DNA of 64,000 nt from WTJY01 sp045105475 (GCA_045105475.1 JBGCDP010000110.1:1-64000), one strand, 5' to 3'; numbered from the stretch's first letter, positions 45,648-55,178 are shown. Program-made: numbers and translations. Notes: a model not told the origin generated them from the letters alone.

Positions 45648-47642
45648 TTAAATCTGGCTTTTTACACCCTCAGCAACAGCCTGTGCCGTAATGCCAAACT
45701 TCTCATACAGCACTTCAAATGGAGCTGAACCACCAAAGTGATCAAGACCTACATTCACACCATTTAGACCGGTGAACTTTTGCCAACCCATCGTGATACC
45801 CGCTTCAATTGAAGTTCGGTTGGTGATCGTCGAGGGAATGACGCTCTCTTTATATTCGGTCGATTGCAGATCAAACAGCTCCCAGCACGGCATGCTGACC
45901 ACGCGGGCTGAAATCCCTTCAGCCGCGAGCAAGTCGCGTCCTGCTAACGCAATTTCAACCTCTGAGCCAGTTGCTAAGATCAGTGCAGCATCGTTGTCAG
46001 ACCCTGCTACCACGTAAGCCCCTTTGGCCGCATTGGCAGCTAAGCCAGACTCGATAACTGGTAATCCTTGGCGTGTGAGCACAATCGCAGTTGGACCATC
46101 GGTGCGTGCAAGTGCAGTTTTCCACGCTTGAGCCGTTTCGTTGGGATCGGCCGGACGGATCATCCACAGATTCGGAATCGCACGTAAAGACATGTGGTGC
46201 TCAACCGGCTGATGGGTCGGGCCGTCTTCACCCAAGCCAATCGAGTCATGGGTGAGCACATAAATCACACGTTCTTGAATGACGGCCGAAAGGCGCATCG
46301 CCCCCCGCATATAGTCACTGAACACATGGAACGTACCACCGTAGGGGATCACCCCGCCGTGTAGCGCCATGCCGTTCATGATCGCGGCCATACCATGTTC
46401 CCGTACGCCGTAGTAGACATATCGGCCGGTAATGTCCCCATTAGCGACATATCCCGTGTTTTTAATATCGACATCGGTTTTGTTTGAGCCGGTTAAGTCG
46501 GCCGAACCACCCAACATCGCTGGGATGGCTGGGACCAATCCCGCCAAAACTTTTCCGCTGGCAGCGCGTGTTGCCATCTTGTCATCAGGTCCGAATACCT
46601 TCAAAGCATCTTCCCAATTGTCAGGCAAGTCACCCGCCATTTCGGCCGTAAATGCGGCCGCTTCAGCTGGATGTTCCTCAGCATATTCAGCGAACATTGT
46701 CGCCCATGCGGACTGTGCTTCTTGGCCGCTGGCGGTCGCATCCATGTACTCACGGACTTCGCCTGGCACCAAGAATTTTTCGTCTACCGGCCAGCCCATC
46801 CCTTCTTTGGTGAGCTTGATTTCATCTTCACCCAATGGTGAGCCATGACTGCTAGCAGTCCCTTGTTTGTTTGGGCTTCCTTTACCGATAATCGTTTTAC
46901 ACGAAATAATCGTTGGCTTGTCAGTCACACCTTTCGCGGCCGAAATCGCCGCATCGACAGCTGACATATCGTGGCCATCTACCCGATTGGTATCCCAGCC
47001 ATACGCTTCAAATCGTTTGAGCACATCTTCGCCAAACGCTAAGTCGGTAGACCCATCGATCTGGATGCCGTTGTCGTCCCACAAGACGATCAGTTTGCCC
47101 AAACCAAGGTGCCCGGCCAACGCACATGCTTCATGCGAAATCCCTTCTTGCAGGTCGCCGTCACTGCAAATCACATAGGTATGATGATCGACAACGTCAA
47201 ATCCTGGTTTGTTATATTTTCCAGCCAGCCAAGCCTCTGCCAGCGCAAAGCCAACGGAGTTGCTGATTCCAGCGCCGAGGGGACCGGTGGTTGTTTCAAT
47301 GCCGTCTGTATGGGTGTTTTCTGGGTGCCCTGGTGTTTTACTCCCCCACTGGCGAAAGTTTTTGATCTCATCAAGCGACAGGCTGTATCCGGTTAGATGC
47401 AATAGGCTATAAAGCAACATTGAACCATGCCCGGCCGATAAGATGAAGCGATCACGATTTGCCCAACTGGTGTCAGTTGGGTTGTGACGCATGAAGTTTT
47501 TGTAGAGCACGATGGCGGCATCAGCCATACCCATCGGCATCCCCGGATGGCCGGAATTAGCGGCCTGAACCGCATCTGCCGCTAAAAAGCGGATTGTATT
47601 TGCGGAAAGTTGGGGGAGATTTGAATTGTTTGTATGAGTCAT
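45648..47642 (-). CDS. tkt: Transketolase
   Basis: The 664-residue enzyme is full length. The N-terminal TPP domain shows NSGHPGMPMGMADA near residue 31 and CSDGDLQEGISHE with the metal site near residue 155; DDNGIQIDG is at 188. The pyrimidine domain has GVREHGMAAIMNGMAL near residue 415. It transfers two-carbon units in the pentose phosphate pathway. The SDR gene upstream on the same strand (52 bases away) is not an obvious partner. Confidence 0.95.
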   Translation of the reverse strand: MTHTNNSNLPQLSANTIRFLAADAVQAANSGHPGMPMGMADAAIVLYKNFMRHNPTDTSWANRDRFILSAGHGSMLLYSLLHLTGYSLSLDEIKNFRQWGSKTPGHPENTHTDGIETTTGPLGAGISNSVGFALAEAWLAGKYNKPGFDVVDHHTYVICSDGDLQEGISHEACALAGHLGLGKLIVLWDDNGIQIDGSTDLAFGEDVLKRFEAYGWDTNRVDGHDMSAVDAAISAAKGVTDKPTIISCKTIIGKGSPNKQGTASSHGSPLGEDEIKLTKEGMGWPVDEKFLVPGEVREYMDATASGQEAQSAWATMFAEYAEEHPAEAAAFTAEMAGDLPDNWEDALKVFGPDDKMATRAASGKVLAGLVPAIPAMLGGSADLTGSNKTDVDIKNTGYVANGDITGRYVYYGVREHGMAAIMNGMALHGGVIPYGGTFHVFSDYMRGAMRLSAVIQERVIYVLTHDSIGLGEDGPTHQPVEHHMSLRAIPNLWMIRPADPNETAQAWKTALARTDGPTAIVLTRQGLPVIESGLAANAAKGAYVVAGSDNDAALILATGSEVEIALAGRDLLAAEGISARVVSMPCWELFDLQSTEYKESVIPSTITNRTSIEAGITMGWQKFTGLNGVNVGLDHFGGSAPFEVLYEKFGITAQAVAEGVKSQI

Positions 47643-47694
47643 ATTTTTCCAGTTATTAGTGATAAGTTCGGTTTCTTGCCTGACTGGTCACCGG

Positions 47695-48462
47695 TTACTT
47701 TGGAGCGAGTCGAATCGCGCCGTCTAAACGGATCGTTTCGCCGTTAAGCATGTCGTTTTCAACGATGTGTTGTGCCAATTTGGCATAATCTTCTGGGGTT
47801 CCCAAGCGTTTTGGAAAAGGAACAGCTGAGGCCAATGCGGCCTGAATCTCTTCAGTCATGCCACCGAGCATCGGGGTGCCGAAGATTCCAGGAGCGATGG
47901 TGTTGCAGCGGATGCCAGAACGAGCAAGCTCACGAGCAATTGGCAATGTCATGCCCACAAGGCCACCTTTCGAAGCGGCGTAAGCGGCTTGGCCGATTTG
48001 GCCGTCATAAGCAGCAACACTGGCAGTAGAGATAATCATCCCGCGTTCGCCACCTTCGTTTGGCTCGTTTTTAGCCATCTCAACGGCTGCTAAACGCAAG
48101 ACGTTAAAGCTACCAATCAGGTTGATGTTGATCACACGGCTGAATGATTCGAGTCGATGGGGACCATTCCGGCCGACAACCCGCTCGCCAATCGCGATAC
48201 CTGCACAGTTCACAACACCGTGGATTGCACCAAAGCCTTCCATTGCGGAGTCAACGCCTGCTTGAACATTAGCCTCGTTCGTCACATCAGTTTTGTGGAA
48301 CACAACATTTTCGCCAAGTTCGGCCGCTAATGCATGACCACCATCTTCATTCACATCCATGATCATGATGTTTGCGCCCATTCCAGCGAATTTGCGCACA
48401 ACGCCTGAGCCGAGGCCTGAAGCCCCACCGGTGACCAAAAATGTACTGCCTTTGATTTGCAT
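47695..48462 (-). CDS. HSD10-like SDR (3-hydroxyacyl-CoA dehydrogenase type II)
   Basis: A 255-residue SDR with TGGASGLGSGVV near residue 11, NCAGIAIGERV near 88, and catalytic YAASKGGLVGM near residue 165. The sequence around VINVNLIGSFNVLRLAA and PFPKRLGTPEDYA matches the group of 3-hydroxy-2-methylbutyryl-CoA dehydrogenases, so oxidation of a hydroxyacyl-CoA is most likely. A strong ribosome binding site (AGGAG) lies before the ATG. It is divergent from the ArsR-SRPBCC gene, 290 bases away. Confidence 0.88.
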   Translation of the reverse strand: MQIKGSTFLVTGGASGLGSGVVRKFAGMGANIMIMDVNEDGGHALAAELGENVVFHKTDVTNEANVQAGVDSAMEGFGAIHGVVNCAGIAIGERVVGRNGPHRLESFSRVININLIGSFNVLRLAAVEMAKNEPNEGGERGMIISTASVAAYDGQIGQAAYAASKGGLVGMTLPIARELARSGIRCNTIAPGIFGTPMLGGMTEEIQAALASAVPFPKRLGTPEDYAKLAQHIVENDMLNGETIRLDGAIRLAPK

Positions 48463-48703
48463 GTTTTTCTCCTGAATCGCTTACAGATAGACACAAAGAT
48501 AGTGACGGCCCTTGCCCCTCACTACTTACTATTTTGCAAACGCTTGTATTTTAATGGGATAAGATCGGGTTTATTACGGCTGAATTATAGCTTTTGCACT
48601 GTTCATGTGCATTTGATTGGGCAAATGTGCAACGTGCTTTGTGAAACCGATGCTAGTTTTGTTTTCTATCGGCCTGTTTTTTGCCTTCAGATGTAAGGAT
48701 GAA

Positions 48704-48733
48704 TTGAAGTATTCACCTGACATGTGATACATT
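48704..48733 (+). promoter_or_regulatory. Promoter of the ArsR-SRPBCC gene
   Basis: TTGAAG (48704-48709) and TACATT (48728-48733) are 18 bases apart, with TG one base before the -10, an extended element. The -10 hexamer occupies the spacer of the palindrome at 48716-48746. Confidence 0.6.
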
Positions 48734-48746
48734 GTCACATGTCAGG
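48716..48746. promoter_or_regulatory. Perfect palindromic operator over the ArsR-SRPBCC promoter
   Basis: CCTGACATGTGA (48716-48727) and TCACATGTCAGG (48735-48746) are perfect inverted repeats with a 7-base spacer that holds the -10 hexamer. A dimeric winged-helix repressor bound here would block RNA polymerase. The site lies eight bases before the start codon of the ArsR-type gene, so autorepression is likely. Confidence 0.75.
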
Positions 48747-48753
48747 CGAACAT

Positions 48754-49491
48754 ATGGACACACTCGCAACAGCAACTCCCACTTGGAAAGTTTTTTCAAA
48801 TCCGGTCCGCAACAGGATCATAGAGTTACTGAAAACTAAACCTCATACGACGGGTGAACTATGCACCCACTTTGAAATTTCACGATTTGCTGTCATGCAG
48901 CATTTAAAGGTTCTTGAAAAGTCGAGAATCGTAACGGCCGAAAAACGCGGCCGGTATCGTTGGAATCATCTGGACCAAGTCAGGCTTGACGAATTAAAAA
49001 CAAAAATATCTTTAAATCCCTCGCAAAAGCCCCTCCTCGGCACACTTCAAAAAACACGTAGCCATCGACCTGAAATTGAATTTCAATGTGACTATGCCGC
49101 ACCATTAGATCGGGTATTTCATGCACTGACATGTTCAATCGATCAATGGTGGACAGAAACCCCAGCGACATCTTATCCAATCGTCAAGCTTGAGCCACGT
49201 ATCGGCGGTCGTTTTTACAACTGCTTTGATGCGGCCGACAATGGTATTTTGTATGCGATTGTCGACCAGTTTAAAGACAACGAACTGTTAGGAATGACGG
49301 GGAATATGGGAAGTGATTTTACGATCAGCATTATTCGTTTCCGCTTAGTACCACTCGAATCAAACGGCACTCGTTTAACCCTACTGCACCGATTTATCGG
49401 GGAGCCAGACGAGACGACCTACGAGGCGTTTCAACAAAGCTGGCAGCAGCTTTTAGCGATACGGCTTAAGTTTTTAATCGAAAAAAACTAA
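48754..49491 (+). CDS. ArsR-family winged helix fused to SRPBCC (AHSA1-like) domain
   Basis: The 245-residue protein has an N-terminal winged helix-turn-helix (about residues 8-85: FSNPVRNRIIELLKTKP, CTHFEISRFAVMQHLKVLEK, with the recognition helix in the second) and a C-terminal START/SRPBCC ligand-binding domain (from about residue 105, CDYAAPLDRVFHALTCSIDQW). It lacks the cysteine metal box, so it probably senses a hydrophobic ligand. The ATG at 48754 is chosen because the frame open to 48724 would begin inside the operator. The divergent SDR gene is a possible second target. Confidence 0.85.
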   Translation: MDTLATATPTWKVFSNPVRNRIIELLKTKPHTTGELCTHFEISRFAVMQHLKVLEKSRIVTAEKRGRYRWNHLDQVRLDELKTKISLNPSQKPLLGTLQKTRSHRPEIEFQCDYAAPLDRVFHALTCSIDQWWTETPATSYPIVKLEPRIGGRFYNCFDAADNGILYAIVDQFKDNELLGMTGNMGSDFTISIIRFRLVPLESNGTRLTLLHRFIGEPDETTYEAFQQSWQQLLAIRLKFLIEKN

Positions 49492-49588
49492 CTTTTTAAA
49501 AATTTCATCCATAGCCTACAAACTAATGACCACTTAGACGGCCGTCTATCTTTATTGTTGCGGCCCTGCTAATGGCAACCGGAGATTT

Positions 49589-50740
49589 ATGATCAACCCA
49601 ACGATCCAAAAAGAAACACAATCAGACTTTGCAGCTCTACTCGAACAATATACCCGAGTGGTTCCTAAGCTTGGCGACATCTATGAAGGCATCATTTTAC
49701 GCATTGAAGGTGATGCGATTTTTGTCGACATTGGCGCCAAAAGCGATGCGATCATCGATTCACGTGAACTTGAATTGATGGATGATGCAACGGCCGACAA
49801 GTTGAGTCGTGGTGATAAACTGCCGATTATGATTGAGAATCTTGGACCAAAGGGTAGCTTAATTCAGGGGTCGCTTGAGAAAGGTTTAGCTTCGCAAGAC
49901 TGGAAAGAAGCGTTATCACTTTATGCAAATGATGAAGCGATCGATGTGCGAGTCGTGCAGTACAACAAAGGTGGTGTGTTAGCCCGTTTCCGCCGTATCA
50001 CAGGGTTCATACCAAATTCACATTTGTCAGCAAAATTTAGTGGCGGAAACCTACAAGCGATTAAAGCGAAAATGATCGATGAATTGATCACGGTTAAATT
50101 CTTGGAAATTGATCAGGCCCAGGATCGGCTGATGTTATCTTCTAAAAAAGCGGAGCACGAAGAGCAAAAAGAGCTGCTGGCCAAATTAGTTGAAGGGCAA
50201 GTTGTGACTGGAACCGTGGTCAATACGAAACCATATGGCGTCTTTGTTGACATCGGAAATGGCTTGGTTGGCTTGGTACATATCTCAAAACTGTCGCACA
50301 ACAAAATCAGCCGGCCGGAAGATGCAGTTGCATTGGGTCAAACTATTAGTGTCAAAATTGATAATATCGACATTGAGAAAAACCAGATCGGCTTAGACCA
50401 TAAAGTGACATTGCCGCATCCACTCGAAAAATTAGCGAAAGAGTTTGATCCGCTTGCTCCCATAGCGGGCAAAGTAACTCATGTAGCTGACTATGGGGCG
50501 TTCATTGAAATAACTGATGGCTGTATAGGCTTATTGCATGTGTCACAGATGCCAAGCTGGATGGCCGATGATCATAAAGAATCGTTGCAAATAGGAGAAG
50601 AACTGTTGGTCACGATTCAATCAGTTGATGCGGAAAATAACCGTGTTAGCCTGACTCATCGGAATGTCAGTGATTCAGCCATCGTTAACTGGATGAGAAG
50701 AGACGTTAACGATGATGAAGCTGAAGCAAGTCTAGACTAG
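49589..50740 (+). CDS. S1 RNA-binding repeat protein (RpsA-like)
   Basis: A 383-residue protein with four S1 domains at about residues 28-95, 112-178, 198-265 and 285-352; each shows the pattern GxVxxIxxxGxFVDIG, for example GTVVNTKPYGVFVDIGNG and GKVTHVADYGAFIEITDG. It resembles the short ribosomal protein S1 homologues of bacteria with four repeats and may act in translation initiation or RNA binding. A GGAG ribosome binding site precedes the ATG. Length is shorter than the six-repeat E. coli protein. I withhold rpsA because another copy elsewhere cannot be excluded. Confidence 0.88.
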   Translation: MINPTIQKETQSDFAALLEQYTRVVPKLGDIYEGIILRIEGDAIFVDIGAKSDAIIDSRELELMDDATADKLSRGDKLPIMIENLGPKGSLIQGSLEKGLASQDWKEALSLYANDEAIDVRVVQYNKGGVLARFRRITGFIPNSHLSAKFSGGNLQAIKAKMIDELITVKFLEIDQAQDRLMLSSKKAEHEEQKELLAKLVEGQVVTGTVVNTKPYGVFVDIGNGLVGLVHISKLSHNKISRPEDAVALGQTISVKIDNIDIEKNQIGLDHKVTLPHPLEKLAKEFDPLAPIAGKVTHVADYGAFIEITDGCIGLLHVSQMPSWMADDHKESLQIGEELLVTIQSVDAENNRVSLTHRNVSDSAIVNWMRRDVNDDEAEASLD

Positions 50741-51055
50741 AAGCTGAAGAAAAACACAACAGGGGGAGCCTGTTATGCTTACTACCTCGCGCTATTTATT
50801 ACGTGGCAATTAAATAAAATTTAAATGATTCACTTATGGAGCATATCTATATGCTTTTGACCAAAAGGTTATCTTTTTTCGTCAAATCTGAGCATTTCCC
50901 TAGCGTTTGCTAAACGGACGGCTATCGTGTGGAAAATAAACTCAACAGACCAGATGAAGATAGTACTATGAACTGGGATGCTGTTTAAATCATTTCTCTC
51001 GATTAAAATCGTATCATCCTGTTTATCTTTAGGCGTTAAGCATTTAGGAGTTTTA
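50741..51055. other. Non-coding stretch between S1 and lipoprotein genes
   Basis: I see no convincing gene. It has two small hairpins: AACAGG with CCTGTT at 50758-50774, and the palindrome AGCATAT with ATATGCT at 50840-50855 followed by TTTT, which could end the S1 transcript. The rest is AT-rich and may hold the lipoprotein promoter. Confidence 0.45.
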
Positions 51056-52303
51056 GTGAATCTCAAAAACTGCACTTTGTTTTTATTGCTGATTTTCTTG
51101 TCAGCATGTAGTAATAATCAAACAGAACCAACTCGACCTGCAGAACAAGTTGTACAAACTTTACAGCCTGATTCGATTGTCGCTGGAGCAGAGCCCTTAA
51201 AAGATGAGCCGACACTTACTCCGATCCCTAGCCCAACTGCAACCTTACCCCAACCGATAACGGTTGTCCCGGCCGAAAATGAAACAGAAGCAACGATTGA
51301 GCCCCAAGCCACGGCCAAAGAAGAGGTAGTTGAAGAGGCAACACCGGCTGAGCCAACACTGGAAATAGAGGCGGAACCAGAAGCTGTCGAAGTTGAAAAC
51401 CTGCCTTTGGTGGTTTTAGCCCCTCGGCCGAATGACCCTATTCAAACAGGGACAGTATTTCAGCTTGCTGGGCAGGTAACCCCCGGCGATACGGTACAAG
51501 TCGCTTTGCGATCTGGTATAAGTGAACTGGCAATAGGAACCTTTATCGCTAATGCTGAAGGGACTTGGGGTGGTGATCTCGACATTCCATATTCAGTTGA
51601 AGGTGCTGCAATTTTGAGTGTGACTCATGCAAATGAAGAGCGGCTTATTGATGTCGTTTTAGGGCGTGATCGTGAAAATGAAGCCGAGATTCCAGGTGCT
51701 GTGATTGATATCGATCTTCCGGCCGCTGATGAAGCTGTCGTTTCGGGATATATGATGTTTTTGGCCGGCAGCATTCTAAATCCGATTGATGACACCATGA
51801 CAATAGGCTTGCTGATGGACAACTGCACCAATTTCGTCTCCCGTCAATCGATATCGATTACAACATTTGAGGGATCTTGGAGCACATGGAATGCGCAAAT
51901 CATTTTGCCTCGTGGATTGCAGGGTGAGGGTTGCATTGTTGCCTATACGGGTGAATATGGAGCTGGTGACTGGCGCGAAAAAAGAATTCCCGTAACCGTT
52001 GTTTCGGAAAACGACAGTCGGGCCAGCCGAGTGAAAATCATCGATTCTTTTGCTGGAGTTTTAGCGCAGGGGGACTCGATTTATGTGTCGGGGATTGCAA
52101 CCGCGACGGATACGGTTGAATTTCGCCTATTGCGAGATGGACGGGAAGAAATCGTGATGGTCGCTGTTCCAGTTGGAGATTTTGGTTTTTGGGGAATCGA
52201 CTTTTCGATCCCAGTTGAAAATGCGGTCGGTCAAATGACATTAGAAGTGTCGGTCCCTGGTGCTGAAGATCGGTCAGACTCGTTTGAGTTTGAGGTGCGC
52301 TAA
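51056..52303 (+). CDS. Lipoprotein with Pro/Glu-rich linker and three beta-sandwich repeats
   Basis: The 415-residue product starts with a GTG at 51056; an AGGAG site is five bases before it. The N-terminus is a lipoprotein signal with lipobox LSAC (Cys at residue 18), followed by about 95 residues rich in Pro, Glu and Ala, then three similar modules of about 85-95 residues beginning near residues 118, 210 and 315, for example VQVALRSGISELAIGTF and VEFRLLRDGREEIVMVA. The modules look like extracellular immunoglobulin-like or Gmad2-type domains. Function is unknown; it may be a surface adhesion or envelope protein. The frame is open 26 codons further up, without a signal sequence. Confidence 0.75.
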   Translation: MNLKNCTLFLLLIFLSACSNNQTEPTRPAEQVVQTLQPDSIVAGAEPLKDEPTLTPIPSPTATLPQPITVVPAENETEATIEPQATAKEEVVEEATPAEPTLEIEAEPEAVEVENLPLVVLAPRPNDPIQTGTVFQLAGQVTPGDTVQVALRSGISELAIGTFIANAEGTWGGDLDIPYSVEGAAILSVTHANEERLIDVVLGRDRENEAEIPGAVIDIDLPAADEAVVSGYMMFLAGSILNPIDDTMTIGLLMDNCTNFVSRQSISITTFEGSWSTWNAQIILPRGLQGEGCIVAYTGEYGAGDWREKRIPVTVVSENDSRASRVKIIDSFAGVLAQGDSIYVSGIATATDTVEFRLLRDGREEIVMVAVPVGDFGFWGIDFSIPVENAVGQMTLEVSVPGAEDRSDSFEFEVR

Positions 52304-52405
52304 TTAATATAGGTTGCCACCGTGCGCCTAGCTACTGGCAAGCACAAGACCTGATCCTACATAAAATGTTTTCTGGGTAAAACGTCTTTTTTTAGAGCCT
52401 AACAA

Positions 52406-53083
52406 TTATTGATTACTAGGGATTGGCCCGGCCGTGTAGCGGGTCTTCCCTGCTTTCGTAATCACCGTCACGCCACCACTACCGATTACTTCTAACTTGT
52501 CTCCATCTCTGTAAAGAGCCGTCATCCCATCGATGCCATAGGTCACAATGTCGGTGCCAGAAATCAAACGGCTGGCGCGTGACACAAAGCCAGGGTACTC
52601 GTCAAAGTGGGGCAAAATGACAGAGTTTGGAAGCAAACCGAATCCGCCCGACTGTTTAAGCCGCCCTGCGATTTGAGAGCCTTGGATCATGGCACCTGCA
52701 CTACATCCAGCCAGCAATCCACCGTTTTGGAGCACCGTTTCTACCGCCTGCCAAGCCAAACTGCCGTTAAGCGTATCGAACAGATAACTAGGCTTGCCGC
52801 CTGAAAAATAGACGAAGTTTGCCTCTGCTATTTGCTCTGCAAGGTTTGGATCATCGGCCGTGGTGCGATCAATCACCTCGACCGCTTTGGCTTCAACACC
52901 TAATTTCGTGAAATGGTTGACGCCCATTTCGCTCCAATAGCGAATGCGAGAGGGGCCTTCGGTGCCAGCTCCGGCCGGAATACAAACGACCTTGGCCGGT
53001 TTTCCCAATTTGTCGATTAGGGCTAAATCGACCGGTTCCATTCTTGGCAGGTATTCACCTGCACCAACAAGTGCATGTTTCAT
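52406..53083 (-). CDS. Peptidase S51 / type 1 glutamine amidotransferase-like protein
   Basis: A 225-residue protein with the fold of dipeptidase E and cyanophycinase. The nucleophilic Ser is in LLAGCSAGAMI near residue 127 (G-x-S-A-G), and YFSGGKPSYLFDTL near residue 94 carries the G-G pattern before it. It may cleave an aspartyl or beta-linked peptide. The GNAT gene is four bases upstream on the same strand, so the two are an operon. Start at 53083. Confidence 0.82.
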   Translation of the reverse strand: MKHALVGAGEYLPRMEPVDLALIDKLGKPAKVVCIPAGAGTEGPSRIRYWSEMGVNHFTKLGVEAKAVEVIDRTTADDPNLAEQIAEANFVYFSGGKPSYLFDTLNGSLAWQAVETVLQNGGLLAGCSAGAMIQGSQIAGRLKQSGGFGLLPNSVILPHFDEYPGFVSRASRLISGTDIVTYGIDGMTALYRDGDKLEVIGSGGVTVITKAGKTRYTAGPIPSNQ

Positions 53084-53087
53084 AAGT

Positions 53088-53954
53088 TTAGCGGTTGTTA
53101 TCGCCTTTAAAAAGGCGTCGTGTGGCGTGAATAAAATTTCTTAAATAGACTAAGAATCGTGAGTTGGTAAAGATGAGCATGTCATACTCACCTTGGGCCG
53201 TGTAGCCTAACTTTTCTGCCAAACTGGCCGATATCGGGGTAGCCGCATCCCAACCTGGTACAAGTCCTTTCTCAAGGCTGTGGAGCATCACACTGGCCGC
53301 AATGGCTGTCGCTAGCCCATTTCCCTGATAGCTACTTTTCGTATCGATTTGGATCTCGATACCCGCTTCACAAATCGCAAAGCTGGAGCCGACACAGGCG
53401 ATATTGGCGCTTTCGGTTTCCCCTTCCAGCACACAATAGCCAAATCCTTTTTCAATAAATTCTTCAGGGCTTTTAAATGTGACCCCGTGCACGGCCGCAA
53501 ATTTGTTTTTACGCTCGCTTAGCTGTTTAACGATGTTGACATTAAGGGGCACGATGCGAAAACGATTGGAGACGTTCGCTTTAAGTTGCTTTAGGTGTTC
53601 AACATCTAAGTTCTCGGCCGAAAATGCCCACCGTTGGCGGGGGATTATTTTCCCCGGATGCAGTTGGTTAAAGAGCGCAACAAAGTCGGGAGAACTGTAG
53701 AAGACTTGGGTAATTTGAGAAAGACCTTGAATGTAAGTACTAGCAAGAGCATGGCTGGCATCGCCGCCTAAAATACAAACTTGGATTTTTGGGAGTTCCA
53801 GCACGGCAAAGGTTGGCTGGTCGGCCGAATCTGCCAACGCGCGGCCGGTGTGCCCTTCCAAGATAGAGTCGGCCGTGAATCCGGCAAAATGCCCTTCAAA
53901 TAGGCTGGCTAATTTATGTCTGTCTTCAACTCTTATTTCGATTAATGCCATCAA
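53088..53954 (-). CDS. GNAT-family acetyltransferase (GNAT_acetyltran/ZmaR-like)
   Basis: The 288-residue protein is of the long GNAT type (PF12746): an N-terminal unrelated half and a C-terminal acetyl-CoA domain with SYQGNGLATAIAASVM near residue 225 (Q-x-x-G-x-G/A) and AEKLGYTAQGEYDML near residue 263. Members include the zwittermicin self-resistance protein; the substrate is unknown here. The ATG at 53954 is followed by a second ATG, so the exact start may shift by one codon. Confidence 0.8.
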   Translation of the reverse strand: MMALIEIRVEDRHKLASLFEGHFAGFTADSILEGHTGRALADSADQPTFAVLELPKIQVCILGGDASHALASTYIQGLSQITQVFYSSPDFVALFNQLHPGKIIPRQRWAFSAENLDVEHLKQLKANVSNRFRIVPLNVNIVKQLSERKNKFAAVHGVTFKSPEEFIEKGFGYCVLEGETESANIACVGSSFAICEAGIEIQIDTKSSYQGNGLATAIAASVMLHSLEKGLVPGWDAATPISASLAEKLGYTAQGEYDMLIFTNSRFLVYLRNFIHATRRLFKGDNNR

Positions 53955-53978
53955 AGCGGTTTGTGTATTGAGAAAATG

Positions 53979-54587
53979 CTAACGCATGAACGATGACGAT
54001 TGTAGAAAACGTATCCCGGCCAAAACCTGATCAATTTTGTCTTGAGCCAAGGTGCCGATTTTGTCACCTAGCTGAATTTTAGCAACTGATGATATTTTCG
54101 AAACTTCTATAACGCTTTGTTTGGGAAGATTCGCCTCGCCTGAATCCAACAGAACGTTTCCTGGCAAGCCCGCTTTCTTGAGATTGGTGGTTAAGGCACA
54201 CACAACAACGGTGTGAATCCGGCTCTGGTTGAATAGATTTTCTTGTATGACCACATAAGGATGGGGATACTGCCCCAGTTCAGACCCCTCTGAGTTTTCA
54301 GCTTCAACCCAAAAGATATCACCCTGATAGATTTCTTTGTTTGGGTGTTGAGCCACGTATAGAGAATCTTGATTCTCAGCTTCAGCCATCTGCTTAATCT
54401 TGAGTGCTTTTTCAAAATGGTCGAGTTTGTGCGTCTTGATCCACCAGGTTGCGGCCTCCATTAAGAGGTCCGGGGCATCATTCTTGTTGGCGAAAAATGC
54501 GTAAAACGATAGCCCAACGTTGTCCCCTTTGCTGGCGATTTTTTTGTCGCAAACTTCAATGATTTTCTGTCTTAGAGACTCTCTCAT
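53979..54587 (-). CDS. MazF/PemK-like toxin domain with an extra N-terminal domain
   Basis: The 202-residue protein has a MazF-like C-terminal domain (about residues 85-195: GDIFWVEAENSEG, HPYVVIQENLFN, VVVCALTTNLKKA, EVSKISSVAKIQLG), the RNA-cleaving toxin fold. The first 80 residues (helix-rich, LMEAATWWIKTHKLDHFEKAL) are not part of it and may act as an in-cis antitoxin or a regulatory domain. No separate antitoxin gene is next to it. It is coupled by an ATGA overlap to the GFA gene upstream. Toxin activity is not demonstrated. Confidence 0.75.
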   Translation of the reverse strand: MRESLRQKIIEVCDKKIASKGDNVGLSFYAFFANKNDAPDLLMEAATWWIKTHKLDHFEKALKIKQMAEAENQDSLYVAQHPNKEIYQGDIFWVEAENSEGSELGQYPHPYVVIQENLFNQSRIHTVVVCALTTNLKKAGLPGNVLLDSGEANLPKQSVIEVSKISSVAKIQLGDKIGTLAQDKIDQVLAGIRFLQSSSFMR

Positions 54588-54994
54588 GTTTTGAATTCTT
54601 CGCTAAATTGAGTCGGACCTGAAATTTCGATATGTGGTAGTTTGCTTTTGACCCACACATGGGCAGCTGCGTTAAACTCAAAAGGGGGCTCGATCTGCTG
54701 TGCAAAAACACCTACTAGCATGGGGAAACCGTCTGATTTGTCGAACATAACGGTGCCACAGTCTGGGCACGCTTCACGTTGAGTGTTATTGCCCGAGTTG
54801 GCGACAAATTGATGGGGGGCTACCTTACCCGAAATATCGGCCACTTTTGTTCTAAAAAAGGCGATATTTGAATAGTCATTACCAGTAGCGCTGCGGCAGT
54901 CTGCACAGTGGCAGGTCATCTGAATAATCGGTGGCTCGGCCGATTGGAAAGTCACTTTTCCACAACTGCAGCTTGCTTGAATTTGATGGGTCAA
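54584..54994 (-). CDS. GFA family zinc-binding protein
   Basis: The 136-residue protein is a glutathione-dependent formaldehyde-activating (GFA) family member, with CSCGKVTF, CHCADCRSATG and CPDCGTVMFDK, all zinc cysteines. Real glutathione activity is unlikely outside a few groups, so the role is unknown. The start is a TTG at 54994, eight bases after an AGGAG site; no ATG or GTG is better placed. It overlaps the MazF-like gene. Confidence 0.85.
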   Translation of the reverse strand: MTHQIQASCSCGKVTFQSAEPPIIQMTCHCADCRSATGNDYSNIAFFRTKVADISGKVAPHQFVANSGNNTQREACPDCGTVMFDKSDGFPMLVGVFAQQIEPPFEFNAAAHVWVKSKLPHIEISGPTQFSEEFKT

Positions 54995-55069
54995 AATTCA
55001 ATCTCCTAATGATTAGTTATAGGAGAAAAGTATAGCGATTATAAGTAAGCGATATGTAGGTAGGGGCTT

Positions 55070-55119
55070 CACATTCGCCAAGAATAAAACGTGTACTGGC
55101 GGATCGATGTGCGAATGTG
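55070..55119. repeat. 9-bp inverted repeat with a 32-base loop
   Basis: CACATTCGC (55070-55078) is the exact inverse complement of GCGAATGTG (55111-55119). A CCA/TGG extension inside weakly extends the stem. It is in the non-coding stretch between the GFA and glycosyltransferase genes. Confidence 0.5.
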
Positions 55120-55178
55120 TCACCCGTTGGAGAATCAAAGTTAGACAGAACTTTTGCCTGTCATGGGCGGTGCTTCTA

